From: Lanius collurio
Taxonomy: Eukaryota > Chordata > Aves > Passeriformes > Laniidae
Length of the DNA: 64,000 nt
Direction of reading: 5' to 3'
Assembly (NCBI GenBank): GCA_020086605.1
Contig: JACBWW010000084.1
Span: forward strand, 1,043,235-1,107,234
In this document: positions 1 to 11,863 of the stretch, in pieces
How positions within the stretch are numbered: position 1 is the stretch's first letter
How the letters are laid out: every line of letters starts with the position of its first letter
Notes under the pieces: generated by a model
Told to the model about the DNA's origin: nothing
Seen by the model: the letters and a program-made list of their open reading frames with translations, nothing else
The model's database searches: none
Program-made: the position numbers and the translations under genes

Positions 1-3000
1 GGTGGCTCTGCTGCTTTCCCACGCTGGCTGAGCCTGCAGAGGTGCTGCTGCTGCTGCTCCCGGGAGCCTGGGGCAGGCTCCAGGGGCAGAGGGGGCTGGG
101 TGTGGGATTTGCTCGTGTCCCAGGGAGCCGTCACTGCAAATACCACAAATACTCCCTGAGACATCTCCTCCTGCTCCCTCTGTCCTGGCTCCTCTTCTCC
201 TGCTTCTGCACATCCTGTGGGAAATAATTTCTGTTGACTTCTGGGTTACCCTTGGGAAAACAAAAGAAAAACATTTGGGGTAGGCACAGCCAGTTTCTCA
301 CTGCACAGCTAAGAATGACAGAAGCCATTTAAGAGAGGTGCTGCTGCCGGGGAAATCCAGGGTCCCGCTGAAATCCTGCCAGTGGCCCTGCTCCAATGAT
401 CCTTTCCAGTGTCTTTCCCCTCCTGGCTGCGTCTCCTCCCCTGGAAGGAAGCAGGAATCGATTTTCACCTTGGGTTAAACATACTAAAGAAACGCTGAGG
501 GGTGGAAATCAAAGGCTCCCAGATAATCTCCAACTTTTCCCTTCACGTTTTTTGAGCATTTCTTTCAGCCCTGAGAAAATCAGTGGGACTGATTTTCCTG
601 TTCTGCCAGGAGAGATGCCTGCTGATTGAGCAGGAGTTACCTGTACTGGGAGAGAAAGGTAACTGGAGAAAGAGTAGAAAACATTGGGAAGAAAGAACTG
701 AGATGCACAAAGCAAATCTCTGCTGCCCTTCCCAGTACAGCACAGGCTGGGGCATCTCCCGTGCTGAAACTTGGCCTGGGGAGCGAAAAGCAGTGACAGG
801 GACTGCCCTGAGCTCAGCTCTCAGTAAGATCCTTACTTTGTGAGGCTCTTTGTGGAGAGAAATGTGGGGGTTCAGAGTGTGGCCAGGGAGAATGGCTCTG
901 TCTGGTGTGAGGCTTTGGGAGAGATGGGCGGGCTGTGCTTGGCAGAGGCAAGACAAGGAGCAGGAGGCAAAACAAAGAGCAGGAAAGTTATTGGGAGGTT
1001 GGGCAAGGAGATTGTAATGGGTGGTCACTGGAGATGTAAAACATGTAACTTTAGAAACTGAAGTTCTGTAGCTGCTGAACTGTTGGTTCCTAACAGTAAT
1101 AAAGATGTGCCTTGCACAATAAAATTTGGCTTTGCATGCACCCAGCAAATTCCGTGTTCAATCACTGGCAAGAAGTGCCAGGGAAAGGCAGGAGGAACTC
1201 TCCTTCTCTGGGAAAGTATTTGGGTTTTGCAGTGCCAGAAACCTCCAAGAGATTTATGATCTTTGAAAATTTCCACCTGCCCCTTTCCCATGGCATTCCC
1301 TTGGGAAGGCAGAGCCACCCTGGACAAGGGGGGTCTTCCCTGCTGCCCAGCCTGGGAGGTTTGGCTGCTTTGCTCCTCATCTGCAGAAATGCAGCCAAGG
1401 CATGGCCCCTGCACACAGTGCTGAGTTCTGGGACTGCTGCAGGACCTGTGCTCAGCTCCAGCCACCTCCTGCCTTTGGGACACCCAAGATCTCATCCAGG
1501 ACCTGAAATATTGAACAAAGTGTTGATCAGATCTGCTTCCTAAAAATGCCTGTCAGCAGTTCCACCTTCCCAATGGCACTCCCAATGCAAAGATTCCTGC
1601 AGTGCTCTTTTTGTGCTGAAACACTTTTTTGGTGTCCATCAGCTGGGATGAGGAGGCTGGGAGCACCAGGGATCTCATTTCAGCACCAGGGATCACATCT
1701 CCTTCCTGCTGTCACAGCTGGGAGGGGGTAAGAGGGAGGTGATTACATCCCAACCTCTCATCAAAGCCTTTCCTGCATGAGAGGATCAAGCTGCAGAGAG
1801 TTGTGATGGGAGTCAGAGAAGCATTCCTGGGGCTTCCTGGGCAGATGCCACATCCTGACAAACTGCCCTCAGTTTTCTTTATCTGGGAAATGTTGCTCTG
1901 GATGTCACTGCTGCCCCCACCCTGATGGGAAGGGGCTGTGAAGGCTCAGGCAGAGCTGCAGATTTTTCTGCATCCCAGCAGTGCAGAGGAGAGGCTTCCT
2001 GGGGCTGGGTGAAAGGGACACAGCCCTGTGCTTGGGCTGCCTCCTGGAGGTCCCTCAAAATGCTCTCCTGAGACAAAGACAAGCTTAGGAAGCACCAAAA
2101 AAGGGGCCCAGAACAATCTGGGATCTGTAACAACTTCTGTGCAAGATGCAGCCTGCAAGGCTGGGTAACTGTGGGACTGGGACCAGTGGGGGCTGTGCAG
2201 AGGAGCCCAAAGCCCTGCCTGGTGCAGGGCAGGTGAGCAGGGAATGAGTCCCTGTGGGGCTGCTGCCCTTTCCTGAGCCAGCCCCTGCTCCCAGAGCACT
2301 GCCCTGGGGTGGGTGCTGGGGGGCTCTGGGTGCAGATGCCAAACTCCTGTGCACTGGCACCTGTGGGGCAGGGCCTCCTGCCATGGGCTGCCACGTGTGC
2401 CCCACAGTGTGCCCTGTGGGGCTGTGGCACTGCCGCCCTGTCCGGCCATGGGGCCGCTGCAGTGCCTGTGCTGGGGCTGATCCCACCCAGCACCCGGGAA
2501 ACTGAGACAGAGGGACTTTGCTGAGCCAGCTTGTCCCAGCAGGAGCCTTGTGTGTCCCTGCAGGAGGTGCTGGTGCTGTGGGGTCCTCGGGCCTGGTGAG
2601 GTTTCTGGCTTGGGCTTGGTGTTTCCTGCAGGTGCCCTGCACAGGTCAGGGTGGAATCTGGGCCATGGAATTCTCTTGGATGGGAAGTGGTGTGGCCTGG
2701 GAAAGTCAGGAAGTTCCAGTGCCTGGGACCTGTGGGACGGAATCCTATGGACTTGAATCCCATGGACCTGAAAATGAAGTGTGGGGTCTGCCCTGAAGCT
2801 TCACAGGCAGAGAAAGAGGATGCAGACGTTGTGCTGTGGGATGGGAAGGGGCCGTGCCTGGGGCTGCCTGGCTGGTGGGATGAGGCTTTGCTGGGGGAGC
2901 CCTGTGGATTACTGGAGATCCCAGGCTGTAAGATTACAGGCTGTAAGACCTGTAAGGTGTCCAAGGATTTAGTGCTTGCTCTCTTTGAGACGAGAGCTCT

Positions 3001-3049
3001 GGGGGTGCTCTGCACCCTGTAGCATCCAATTTGTCCCCTTGGATGTGCT
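1..3049. other. Intergenic or 3'UTR sequence, no recognised gene
   Basis: Apart from the tandem poly(A) signals at about 1.1 kb, nothing coding is recognised. Open frames here are short or low in complexity. Small direct repeats occur (CACCAGGGATC near 1664-1690; GGCTGTAAGA near 2923-2946). Confidence 0.5.
1098..1123 (+). terminator. Tandem plus-strand poly(A) signals
   Basis: Two perfect AATAAA hexamers occur 20 bp apart (1098-1103 and 1118-1123), followed by T-rich and GT-containing sequence. This is a plausible 3' end of a plus-strand transcript coming from the left edge, convergent with PKP1. In human the gene convergent with PKP1 is TNNT2. I could not find a troponin T exon in 1-1097, so the owner is unproven. 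Confidence 0.4.
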
Positions 3050-3191
3050 GCATCCATCCATGCATCCATGCATCCATGCATGCATGCATGCATGCATGCA
3101 TGCATGCATCCATCCATCCATCCATCCATCCATCCATCCATCCCCCATCCATGCATCCATCCATCCATCCATCCATCCATCCATCCATCCA
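3050..3191. repeat. CATC/CATG tetranucleotide microsatellite
   Basis: About 142 bp of CATC units with embedded CATG units. The block at about 3075-3108 is pure CATG and is self-complementary, so each strand can fold on itself. The repeat keeps both strands open in several frames (reading as Ile-His-Pro-Ser on plus and Trp-Met-Asp-Gly on minus). This explains long but meaningless open frames crossing it. Confidence 0.97.
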
Positions 3192-5736
3192 GGTGCTGTT
3201 AGACCTGAGCTGAACCAGGGCATCCATGAGTGTCAGAGCTGGGCTCTGAAGGGACCTGTTCCACAAAACAGCTCAATCACTCCTTGGTTGTCTTTTTCTT
3301 GCAACCTCCCTGTGGTCTTTGTGCGTGTCCACAGACCTCCCTATCCAAAAATGAACTTCTGTCATGTGTCCACACACAGGATACAACCCCAAAAAGACCC
3401 AGTGGTTTCTTGGGGTTCATTTCACCTGCTGCACATGGACAGAGATCCAAGCACGTGGTCGTGTGTTGGCTGCACTAGTGAGCAAGAATTCATTTCCCAG
3501 CTGGACGTGTGTGCTGAGCCACACTGGCATGTCCTGCCCTTCTCCAATGTCCAGGGAGCTACTCAGGAATGGACAGTAGGACTCACCTGCATCCCTTGTA
3601 GACACTCCAGACTGGGTAGAAGGCAACTCACTCTCCCAGCCTGTCACTGACATGACCTTTCTTAGGTGTGACTTCAGGTGGATTCATGCCTGAAGAAGCT
3701 GCAGACTGGACATCCTCAGCTGGTGATGTTTGTGATGTCAAATTTAATCCTCCTGAGGACTGCTGGATGTGCTGCTCCCTAAAGGGCTTTTATAAAACAA
3801 TTACTGATGTACCACATTCAAAGCCAGTCACTAACACTCCGGCTGTGCCAGGGCCCAGGAGCAGTCTGGGGAAGGAGTGACCACATCTGAAATGCAATTA
3901 GGTGGTGAAGGGCTGTTGGGTCCACCCAAAGCTGGTTTAGACATTTGAGCTTGGATGCTTTGCCTTTGTGCTTAATCCTTTAGTGCTCAGCCACCCTTCA
4001 GCAGCCTGAGCAGAGCAGCAGAGGCTGCTCCTGGAAAGCAGCTCTGAGCCACGTGCAGGGGGTGGCACCTGCCCCTCATCCCTTGCACGGGCTCACAGAC
4101 TGTGCCCAGCCTGTCTGATGAGCTGCAGATCCTCTGCTCATGAGGTCCTGGCAGTGGTACAGGATTATTCCTCAGCCTTGCCTCGAGTAAATACCAAACA
4201 GCTCAGAGCTGAGCTCATTCCCCTTTGCCAGGTGTCTGCTTTGAAGAGTCTTCTGAAGGAGATCAAGAGGTGCTGCTTCCTTATTCCCTCTGTGAGGCTG
4301 CTGAGGTGCCTGCACTCCCCAGTGCTCCCCAGCACTGGGGATCCAAAGCCCTTTGCTCACCCTGCACTTCAGCTCTCCCCGTGTGCACTGGGCTTGTGTT
4401 CCTGCAGGGTCTAATGGAGAGACCAAATCCTTTGATGCTGTCAACAGCAATTCCATGGAGCAGGCTGGGAGTCCCCACAGGGCACAGATGCAGCCTCCAA
4501 TTTGGTCCTGATTAGCAGGAAAAGCCTGGGCTCAACAAAAGCCTTCATATCCACCACCACAGCTCATCCTCCAAAACAGCAACTGAGATGCTTTTAAAGG
4601 GAAAAGGAAAGGGAGAGGTGAAGTTTCCAGGCAATATGGGCTGCATTCATCCTCCTGAAGCCCAATCCCAGCACACCCCAGCAGTGAGGAATTCCTTGAG
4701 GAAGGGCAGAAGGCAGCTGGCCTGGGTAAGCAGCAGGAGAAAAAGGAACCAGCAGGTGGTTTTCAAACAGCTGTTTTTATTTCCTTTTTGAAGACAAAAA
4801 TAGGAAAGGCTTCACAACCTCTTCCAAGTTCAACATAAACTACATTAAAGCTGCCAAAAGCAGTTGAAGGAACAACCAGCTGGAGTCAGAAGAATGAGCC
4901 AAAAAGTCAGAGCATCTCCCAGTAGAGGGGAACAACCTGCCAGGAGACTGGGGGGTCAGGGGGTATGGGAAGAAGGAGCAGCAGGAAGGAGAGGAGCAGA
5001 GAAGAGCAGGTATTTACCTTTTCCATTTTGTGATGCCTGTGAGAAAAGGGGAGGATTCCCACAAGCTCCTGATACATCAGAGACATTCCAGAGGAGGGAG
5101 GAATTTGGGGGAACTAGAGACCAGTAAGGAAAGGGAGATAAATGACAGACAAACATCAGCACAGTGAAATGTTAAGTGATACATGTGAGGTGAAATAATC
5201 TTCTCTTTTGTGAGATGGGTGTAGAGATGACTCTGTGAACCACTCATGGGCAGCCCATCCCAGTGACAGCTCAAAACAGACTCCAAGGGAACATCGGGTG
5301 TGGGTAGGGATGGAGCAGAGATCAGGAAGGGCTGTGATGTCCCAGCACAAGCCCAGGCTCACACCCCCTCTGCCCCGTGCTGTTGTGGGCTCCTCAGCCC
5401 AGGAAGGAAATCCTTCTGTGGGGCAGGGCCCAGAGGAGGTCACTGAGGGGCAGGAGCTCCCTGTGAGGGGCTCCTCGGAGCTGGGGCTGCCCAGCCTGGC
5501 CCAGAGAGAAGCTGGGGAGGATCCCCCACCCTCACCACACCTCTGAAATAGCAGAACCTGGGAGCTTCAACCATAGCTCAGGTGGGGCAGGTCCAGAAGA
5601 ATCTGAGGAGGTTTCCCTGCCACAGCCTTTGGATCCTTTCAGCAGTGACACAAATGACAGCAATGGTAATTAACTGTTCCATGGACTGAAGTGATGTCTG
5701 TGAAAGCTTCTGGGAGAGAAACCCACTGGGGACAAA
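3192..5736. other. Intergenic stretch, nothing recognised
   Basis: No gene or clear interspersed repeat is recognised between the tetranucleotide array and the CR1 at 5737. A minus-strand AATAAA lies at 4776-4781 with no supporting gene structure. Confidence 0.5.
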
Positions 5737-5925
5737 ATCATGGAGTCACAGAAGATCCTGGGCTGGAAGGGACCCACAGGGATCACTGATCCAACCCCTG
5801 GCCCTGCACAGACACCCCAACACCCCCACCCTGGGCACCCCTGGCAGCGCTGCCCAAACACTCCTGGCAGCCCCTGGGCCATGCCCATTCCCTGGGGAGC
5901 CTGGGCAGTGCCCAGCTGGAGGAAA
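5737..5925 (-). mobile_element. CR1 LINE fragment (3' end)
   Basis: The sequence begins ATCATGGAGTCACAGAAGAT, then GGCTGGAAGGGACC, the complement of a CR1 3' terminus, followed by CCAACCCCTGGCCCTGCACA. It is a 5'-truncated, inactive copy in minus orientation between the PKP1 3' flank and the intergenic region. Confidence 0.8.
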
Positions 5926-6101
5926 TGGGATTTACAGCTTCCTTACTCCTGTTGGATAAGGCAGAGCAGTCCAAGCTGATTCCTGCTGCAGGGTAACAGG
6001 GTTTTTTCAGACCTTTCAGACCTTTCTTATTTCCTAACACAGGCAAAACAACTGAAAAAAAAATCATTCAAACCAGGAAGCTTGAAGAAATTCCAGCGAT
6101 T

Positions 6102-6107
6102 TTTATT
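6102..6107 (-). terminator. Candidate poly(A) signal of PKP1 (AATAAA, minus strand)
   Basis: On the minus strand AATAAA lies in an A/T-rich stretch that reads like the end of a 3'UTR (TTCATTGGAAAAGCTAAAATC just before it). It is followed 40-60 nt later by a T- and GT-rich element around 6040-6060, as expected for cleavage and polyadenylation. It would put the PKP1 mRNA end about 4.3 kb beyond the stop codon. Other minus-strand AATAAA hexamers lie at 7084-7089, 6397-6402 and 4776-4781, so the site is not unique. Confidence 0.4.
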
Positions 6108-6396
6108 GATTTTAGCTTTTCCAATGAAGCAAATACATACAGTGCAGCCAAAACAAAACTCTGAGACATTTTTCTTACATACCTGTATCTTACAGAATAC
6201 ACTGTAGAACTATGGACTGGTAAGGCTGAGTTGGTCTCACACTGGTGTGTGTTCAGAAAGGAATAAAACTGCCTTTGACTCGTCCATGAGGCTTCTGAAA
6301 TGCCAGGGTGGGATTGTACACACACAGAATAAACAAAGCATTTATAAGAAAATAGACCAAAAAAGCTCTGCTGCACCCAGGACAATGAGGGTGGTG

Positions 6397-6402
6397 TTTA
6401 TT
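6397..6402 (-). terminator. Alternative minus-strand poly(A) hexamer
   Basis: AATAAA on the minus strand within GTAAATAAACACC. It lies 295 bp upstream, in transcript direction, of the preferred hexamer at 6102. It could be an alternative PKP1 end or chance. Confidence 0.2.
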
Positions 6403-9400
6403 TACACGGCTGGGTGTCCCACTGCTCCTGGCCACGCTCCTTCCTCCCCCTCAGGAATTCTCCATCCCTGTGCCACAGACCTGCCCTGTCCCTGTCCCGG
6501 GGGTGTGCCCTACCCTGGCTCTTCAAGGAGCAAGGAACAGAAAACCAGCTCATCAGAGAGGATGTCACAGTTAAAATCATGCCTTAAAAAAATACCTCCC
6601 CAGAGTGAAAAAAAATTATACTGGAGGTGAAAACAGCATTAACTTATGTTGGAGGGAACCTCACTGAGCTCCCAAAATTGCTGGTTATGAGCAACACAAC
6701 TTACTCCAGTTAAGTCTGATTTTCCCTTTGCTTCTCACAGTTGGGCATCAAAGTCACTTCACTGACTTGGGTGGAGTCTGGGGTCCAGATTTTAAAGAGA
6801 CTGAGAGGAAAATAGAAGCTATCAGAGACCTTCCCTGGGAAGATCCAGCTGCAGAGCAGCCTTGGGATGGCAGAATGGTTGTGGTTCCTGCAGCCCACGG
6901 GGCTCCTGAGTGAGCTCTGCCCTGAGGTTTGCAAGCAGTGACAAACAGCATCCTAAAAACAGCTCCGTGGGAGGAACCCCTTTGGTGTGCCCAGCTCAGG
7001 GCAGGGACAACATCCCAGCCAGGTGAGACTGCTCAGGGCTGTGCCCAGTCACCTTTGGAAGAGCTCTGAGCATGGAGACAGATTTTATTTTTATAATTTT
7101 GTTAGCTTTGAAAAAAAAAACTGTAATAAAAACAATGGTAATGATGGTTTTTGTAATAAAATTTATGTGAATTATGAATCTGTCTCCTGGAGTCCAATAC
7201 TCACTAATGAAATCTCCAGTACCTGTAAATTTAATTGTGAGCTGATGATTATAAAGCTACAACTCTGTGCCTTGTACAGTGACTCAGTAACTGCACTGGG
7301 GATGAAAGCAGCTGCAGTGTTCTAAAACACAGCCTAAATCACAGCCAATTAGAGTGAATTTCCTCAATATTCCATCATTCCATTTTGTAGTTGTTTCCCA
7401 ATTAGTTTTCCAGAGAAAAGCACTCACTCCCAGGACTTGTGCTGGATCTACAAAAGAAGCCTGAATGCAAAATTGCACAGAGCCCTTCACACCCCAACAG
7501 AGCCAGCCCTGGGGATGCTGCAGCCCTGGGGGACATCCACAGATGGGTCCTGCCCCAAAGCATTTGGAACATTTTGCATCTGGGAATCCACATCCAGCAA
7601 GGGAACTGCTGGGGGTGGAAGGGCTCTGCCCATGGGCTGGGGCTCTTTGCTCTGTTTAAACCCTCCTAAAACACTTGTGTCCTACTGGATTCTCCTGGTT
7701 CTGCCTCTCCACTTCAAAGGGACTTTTTTCCCTCTCTCATTTGGCTGCAGCTCAGCACAGAGAGCTCCCGACTGAACGTGGGCAAAGAGTGGCTGCTCAT
7801 CAAAGTGCACAAGATGAAGCCACCCTTGGTAGCCCAAGAGGAAAACCAGCTGGAAATGCTCTCCCTCTGTGGGCAGAGCTCTCTGTGCTCCAAATGGGGA
7901 CCAACAAGGGCCACCTGGAGCTGCAGCAGAGCAAACCCAAACTTCACAAGGGGTTCTTTAGGTGGGCACAAATCACCCCATGGAAGAGAACTGAACATCC
8001 TGAGTCCCACCAATTTAGGAGTCTGACACTTCAAGTGAAACTGCTTTTCCATTTCCATAATCCATCCTTGCCAAGCACCTCCTTAACCCCTGATGTTTGA
8101 AAAATGGCCCTGTGCCCCTGCACCCTTCGAGGAACAACAACCAGCACAATAATGCAGTGGATGGGACAGGCAGCAAACACAGCCTCAGCTGCTCCCTCCC
8201 TGTGAGTCTCAGCTGTGTTCCCTCCACGGGGAGGATATTTTTTTTCTTCTGGATAGAAGAAGGTTGTAAGAATTGAGTTGCCCTGAAATGAGCCAAGCAG
8301 GCCCTCATCACAGCCTCAGCATCACAGGCAGATTAATGCAATTCAAGATCTCAAGAAATAAAACATTTCCAAACCTGACATCACACAAGTGCTCACATTC
8401 CTTTGCACATTAATACCAGTTCTCTACATTGATCAGTAAAAACAAAACATGATTAAATAGGCCACATCCCCCCTTCTTTCATTCCTGTAGCAGTCAATGA
8501 TTCCAGGGGAAAAGACTTGGCCTGTTCTGCTCAGCTTCTCAAATGCCACCTCTGTCCAGGTACAGTCAGGAACTGGAATTGTTCTGGTGCTCAGAATGGA
8601 TCAGGACTTGGGAATGTTCGAGCTCTGCAGCTGTGTCCCATCTGTCCCCACACAAACAGCTTCAGGGAAGGCTGATCGAGGCCTGGGAGAGAATCTGCAA
8701 GTGTCAATTTGCTTCTTGAGATAAAGAGTTCATGTGACAGGAAAGAAAATGCTAACAATTACCAGAGAAAAATCCTAAGCAGAGAAGAAGCCCTTGTTCA
8801 TAACTGTTAGGAATAACCAGCCTTGGAAAGAAGAGCATCCTTGTGTGTATCTGTTAATAATGGCCAGATGCAAAGGGGCAACTCGACCTAAAATAGACTT
8901 TTTTGTGTTTGTGGATAAAAATATGCTGTGACAAATTTTTAGCATGGCAGTATTTGGTGCATGGATAGGGTGGAATTGGAATAAAACCCTGCAAGGGGTT
9001 AAACTGCACAATCACCCCAACTTTGGGTGGAAAACAGGGGACTAAGCTGGAAGAAGATCCTGCTCCCCACGTGCTGTGTGTGTGCTGCCTGCACACACCT
9101 CCACATCACACCCACAGTTACAGACACACTCTTGGCAAAAAAATAATTATTGACATCGAGAAAGTATATCAAAGTCCCTTCTCCCCCCTAAAAAGAAGAA
9201 AATGCTTAAAAATATCAGTGTCATCCACATGAAATCCACGTGCTTGGTTTGCTTTACAGTTGAGCTGAACTCAGAAAATCTTTACATCTTTAACATCCTA
9301 AGGAATCGTGGAAGGGTTGTTCTTCATGGACAACTCCAAATTCTGAAATGGAAAAAAAATAAAACAAAGAAAAAGCAAACCCCCAGATAATTAAAGCATT

Positions 9401-10347
9401 CACGAGATCTTTTCATTACAGCAAACCTCAGCTTTTAATCTTTTCTCTGAGCCTGGCTGCAGTTTCTTGGCTGCACACAGCTTTTCACTCTGGACTTCCA
9501 TGCTCCTCAGAGTCCCAGTGAAAACATCCCAACAGTGCAGGAAGTGAATTCTATTCCTGGGCAGAGGGCAGGAAGGGGCCTTGGCACTGCTTCCTCCTGG
9601 TTTGATCACAAGGCCCATGCTGGGGAAGGGAGCAACTCCCTCTGCATCACCTCAGACACCACTCAAGTGACCTCTGGTGTTTGCAAAGTGCTTAAAGCTT
9701 TTCCATTCAGTGGGAATCTTGAGTGAAAAGTGCCTGATGGCTTCAATCCTCATTTCACACTGAATATAAACCCATAATGATGCCCTGGAAATTCTGCCCA
9801 TGGTTTCTCTTCCCTGGAGTCTCTGTTGGAATGTTCAGTTGACAGAATGTGGTTCTCAATTCTGCCCTGAGGCTGACAGGTGGATTAAGGGCTCAAACAA
9901 TTGCTCAGGCTATGGCTGGAGCCATGGATGTGCTGGGATTCACTGCACATTACTGGCACTGTCCAGATAACACTGCTCAAAGTTCAGGAAAGAGGGCACT
10001 GCCAGGGAGAATCCCAGGAAGAGTTTGAGAGTTTGAACCTTTGAGAGTTTGGAAAAATGCACTGAATCAGCGATTGCTTGGCAAAGGAAGTGAGAGGCAC
10101 AGCCAAGCCCAGCAACTTTGTCCTGTGACATCTGTGCTGAGCATCTCCAAAATGCTCAGCTGGGCAGTGGGGGCAACATCTGCCCTGGGCCCAGGGACAG
10201 CCCAGCCCCCGACCTCTCACAGAAACAGACTGGGCTGAGAAGATCTGGGATGAAAATCTCCCAAACACACTTTTGGGGTGATCAAAAGTAGCAACAACCT
10301 CAAAGGATTCCTGTGCCCCAAATCCACCACAAGGGCCATGTTCTCAC

Positions 10348-10375
10348 CTGCAGCCTGAACGTGCACAGAGAAGCT
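10348..10375 (-). other. PKP1: PKP1 3'UTR part of exon 13 with predicted donor
   Basis: Immediately after TAG, 28 nt lead to GGCTGCAG before GTGAGAAC, a strong consensus donor. If used, the rest of the 3'UTR is in a separate exon further left. I could not fix the acceptor of that exon. The alternative is that the donor is not used and exon 13 simply runs on as 3'UTR. Confidence 0.55.
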
Positions 10376-10447
10376 CTAAAATCTGGAGGAGAGGGTCCTG
10401 AAGGTCGTTCCAGCTAAAGATCCCATCATGTTCTTATCAAACCCTTG
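10376..10447 (-). CDS. PKP1: PKP1 coding exon 13 (residues 712-734 and stop)
   Basis: The acceptor GCTTTTTCAG is followed by QGFDKNMMGSLAG, then TTFRTLSSRF and the stop codon TAG at 10376-10378. The recalled human tail is QGFDRNMLGTLAG...SRF-stop, the same length (23 residues), so the C-terminal anchor residues are kept while the centre varies. A good donor, CTGCAG before GTGAGAAC, lies 28 nt beyond the stop (last exonic base about 10348). This suggests the transcript is spliced once more into a purely 3'UTR exon, with the stop close enough to the junction to avoid nonsense-mediated decay. Confidence 0.92.
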   Translation of the reverse strand, partial: QGFDKNMMGSLAGTTFRTLSSRF

Positions 10448-10590
10448 CTGAAAAAGCAGAAACACAGGAAGTGCAGTGAGTGCCTATCAGTTCCTACACT
10501 GAGAGCAGTTACTGAGCAAAGTGTGCTTCACTCTCAGCCAACCTCCTCTGTCAGCCCTCTGGGTGCCTTTGTCAGCCTTGTTGATGAACT

Positions 10591-10710
10591 CCATAGAATC
10601 AGAACCCCAGAATGGTTTGGGTTAAAGGGACCTTAAAGCTCCTCTCATTTCACCCCCTGCTGTCCCCAAGGGACACCTTCCCCTAGCCCAGATTGCTGTT
10701 CCTTGCATTG
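10591..10710 (-). mobile_element. CR1 LINE 3'-end fragment in intron 12
   Basis: CCATAGAATCAGAACCCCAG followed by AATGGTTTGGGTT and GGGACCTTAAAGCTC is the reverse of a CR1 3' end. The copy is short and diverged. Confidence 0.75.
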
Positions 10711-11143
10711 CTTTCCATCCACCCAGAGCTGGACTCCAGGTTTTTGGAGGGAACTTTTATTTAATCATTTGCTGAGTACTGTTTCATTTAGTTCCTCAAC
10801 CTGAAACAAGAGCAGAAGTCTTTGCATGCTGGATGTGCCCCTGCAGACTGCCACCCTCCTCCCCTGACGTTTACCTGTGCAGTGAGCTCTGTGTGAACAC
10901 CAGAGTGACTGAGTCACACCAAAATGAGCTGGCACAGGCTGTGAGCAGAGCCTGGCACAACACTACCCCAGCTCCTGTGCAGAGTCCCTCACTGTTAATA
11001 TGGGAACAGTTTGGATGCTCTGCTCTTGCCCCCAGGTGCTCCCCTTTGTAGGGATTCCTTCTTCTCTTTAATTTGGCCCTTTACTCTCTGCAGGTGCTGC
11101 TGCTCTTGAGTTGGAAAAACCCAGCTTGTTCAAAGAAAGCCAC

Positions 11144-11294
11144 TGGGAGCAGGAGCTGGTGCTGGGAATGGGAGCTGGGAGCAGGAGATGGGGATGGGAG
11201 CTGGTGCTGGGAATGGGAGCTGGGAGCCGGAGATGGGAGCTGGGAGCTGGGCTGGGGTAGGAGTGGGAGCTGGAGTTGGGAGCTGGAGCTGGCT
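11144..11294. repeat. Minisatellite of GGGAGCTGG-type units
   Basis: Imperfect repeats of GGGAGCTGG, GGGAGCAGGAG and GCTGGGAATG, with a longer duplicated block of roughly 45-50 bp. It is strongly G-rich on the plus strand. It lies in intron 12 and is transcribed as C-rich RNA from PKP1. Confidence 0.9.
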
Positions 11295-11778
11295 CAGTGC
11301 CCTCTGGCTCTGCACTTTCCCAGCTTCTGTTGCAGGGAGCAAAACAAATCCCAACTCCTCCTCCTCTTGGTTTGAAAGCTTACCCTGACTGCAGGGGGGT
11401 GTAACCACAGGGCAGGGTCGTGGACACAGAAGGAAATGGGGAGAAAGAGAGGAGGAACCTTGACAGGGACCTGTTGGGACCCAATGCAAGGAGGGGAATC
11501 CCCTAAACGAGTGGAGACACCCAGTGTGTCCCAGCCCCGAGCAGGGGCTGTGCTGGGGAGCATTCCAGCACCATCCCCAGGCAGGAAGGGGCCTGACACA
11601 GCCATGTCACCCTGCACTGCGTCCCAGCAGTGACCCCCTGCCACCTGCTCACATCCCAGGTGGGTTCCCAGGTGCCCCGGGCTCCTCCTGGGCCCTGCCC
11701 CACTCAGGGCCTTTCCCAGCTCCCTGTGAGCAGCCCAGGGCTGCTCCTGGCTCCTGGAAGCAGGAGTGTTGTCCTCAC

Positions 11779-11863
11779 CTGCTTGAGCACACTCTGGAGC
11801 TCCCTGTTGGACCAAAGGTCTGTCAGGAGGAGTCGAGCAGCTTCAGCTGCTTTTGGACAGGAG
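11779..11863 (-). CDS. PKP1: PKP1 coding exon 12 (residues 683-711), last ARM helices
   Basis: This exon has no internal ATG and was found by reading the minus strand for the conserved PKP1 tail. After the acceptor TTCCCAG one base completes Gly683. The frame then reads SCPKAAEAARLLLTDLWSNR and ELQSVLKQ. Mammalian PKP1 has SPKAAEAARLLLSDMWSSKE LQGVLRQ, as recalled. The donor is CAG followed by GTGAGG, phase 0; 85 nt = 1 + 28 codons, which fits exon 11 phase 2 and exon 13 phase 0. Confidence 0.92.

Larger units (their letters stand above)
5926..10347. other. 3' flank of PKP1, probable 3'UTR exon and last intron
   Basis: No coding sequence is recognised here. The stretch is fairly A/T-rich and free of recognisable CR1, which is compatible with a long 3'UTR plus an intron. 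A short direct repeat of GAGTTTG lies at 10021-10052. The exact start of the non-coding last exon could not be determined. Confidence 0.4.
10448..11778 (-). other. PKP1: PKP1 intron 12
   Basis: Intron of 1.33 kb with GTGAGG donor and TTTTTCAG acceptor. It holds a CR1 fragment (10591-10710) and a GGGAGCTGGA minisatellite (11144-11294). Confidence 0.88.

Noticed and set aside
930..1061. Plus-strand frame with KTKSRKVIGR, loosely like the troponin T C-terminus
   Set aside because: The invariant Trp-Lys end is missing, the frame runs on for 20 more residues, and no clear acceptor precedes it. The similarity is too short to support TNNT2.
1879..3180. 433-codon minus-strand open frame beginning in Trp-Met-Asp-Gly repeats
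   Set aside because: Its start lies in the CATC/CATG array, whose 4-bp period keeps frames open. The rest has no domain and no gene structure.
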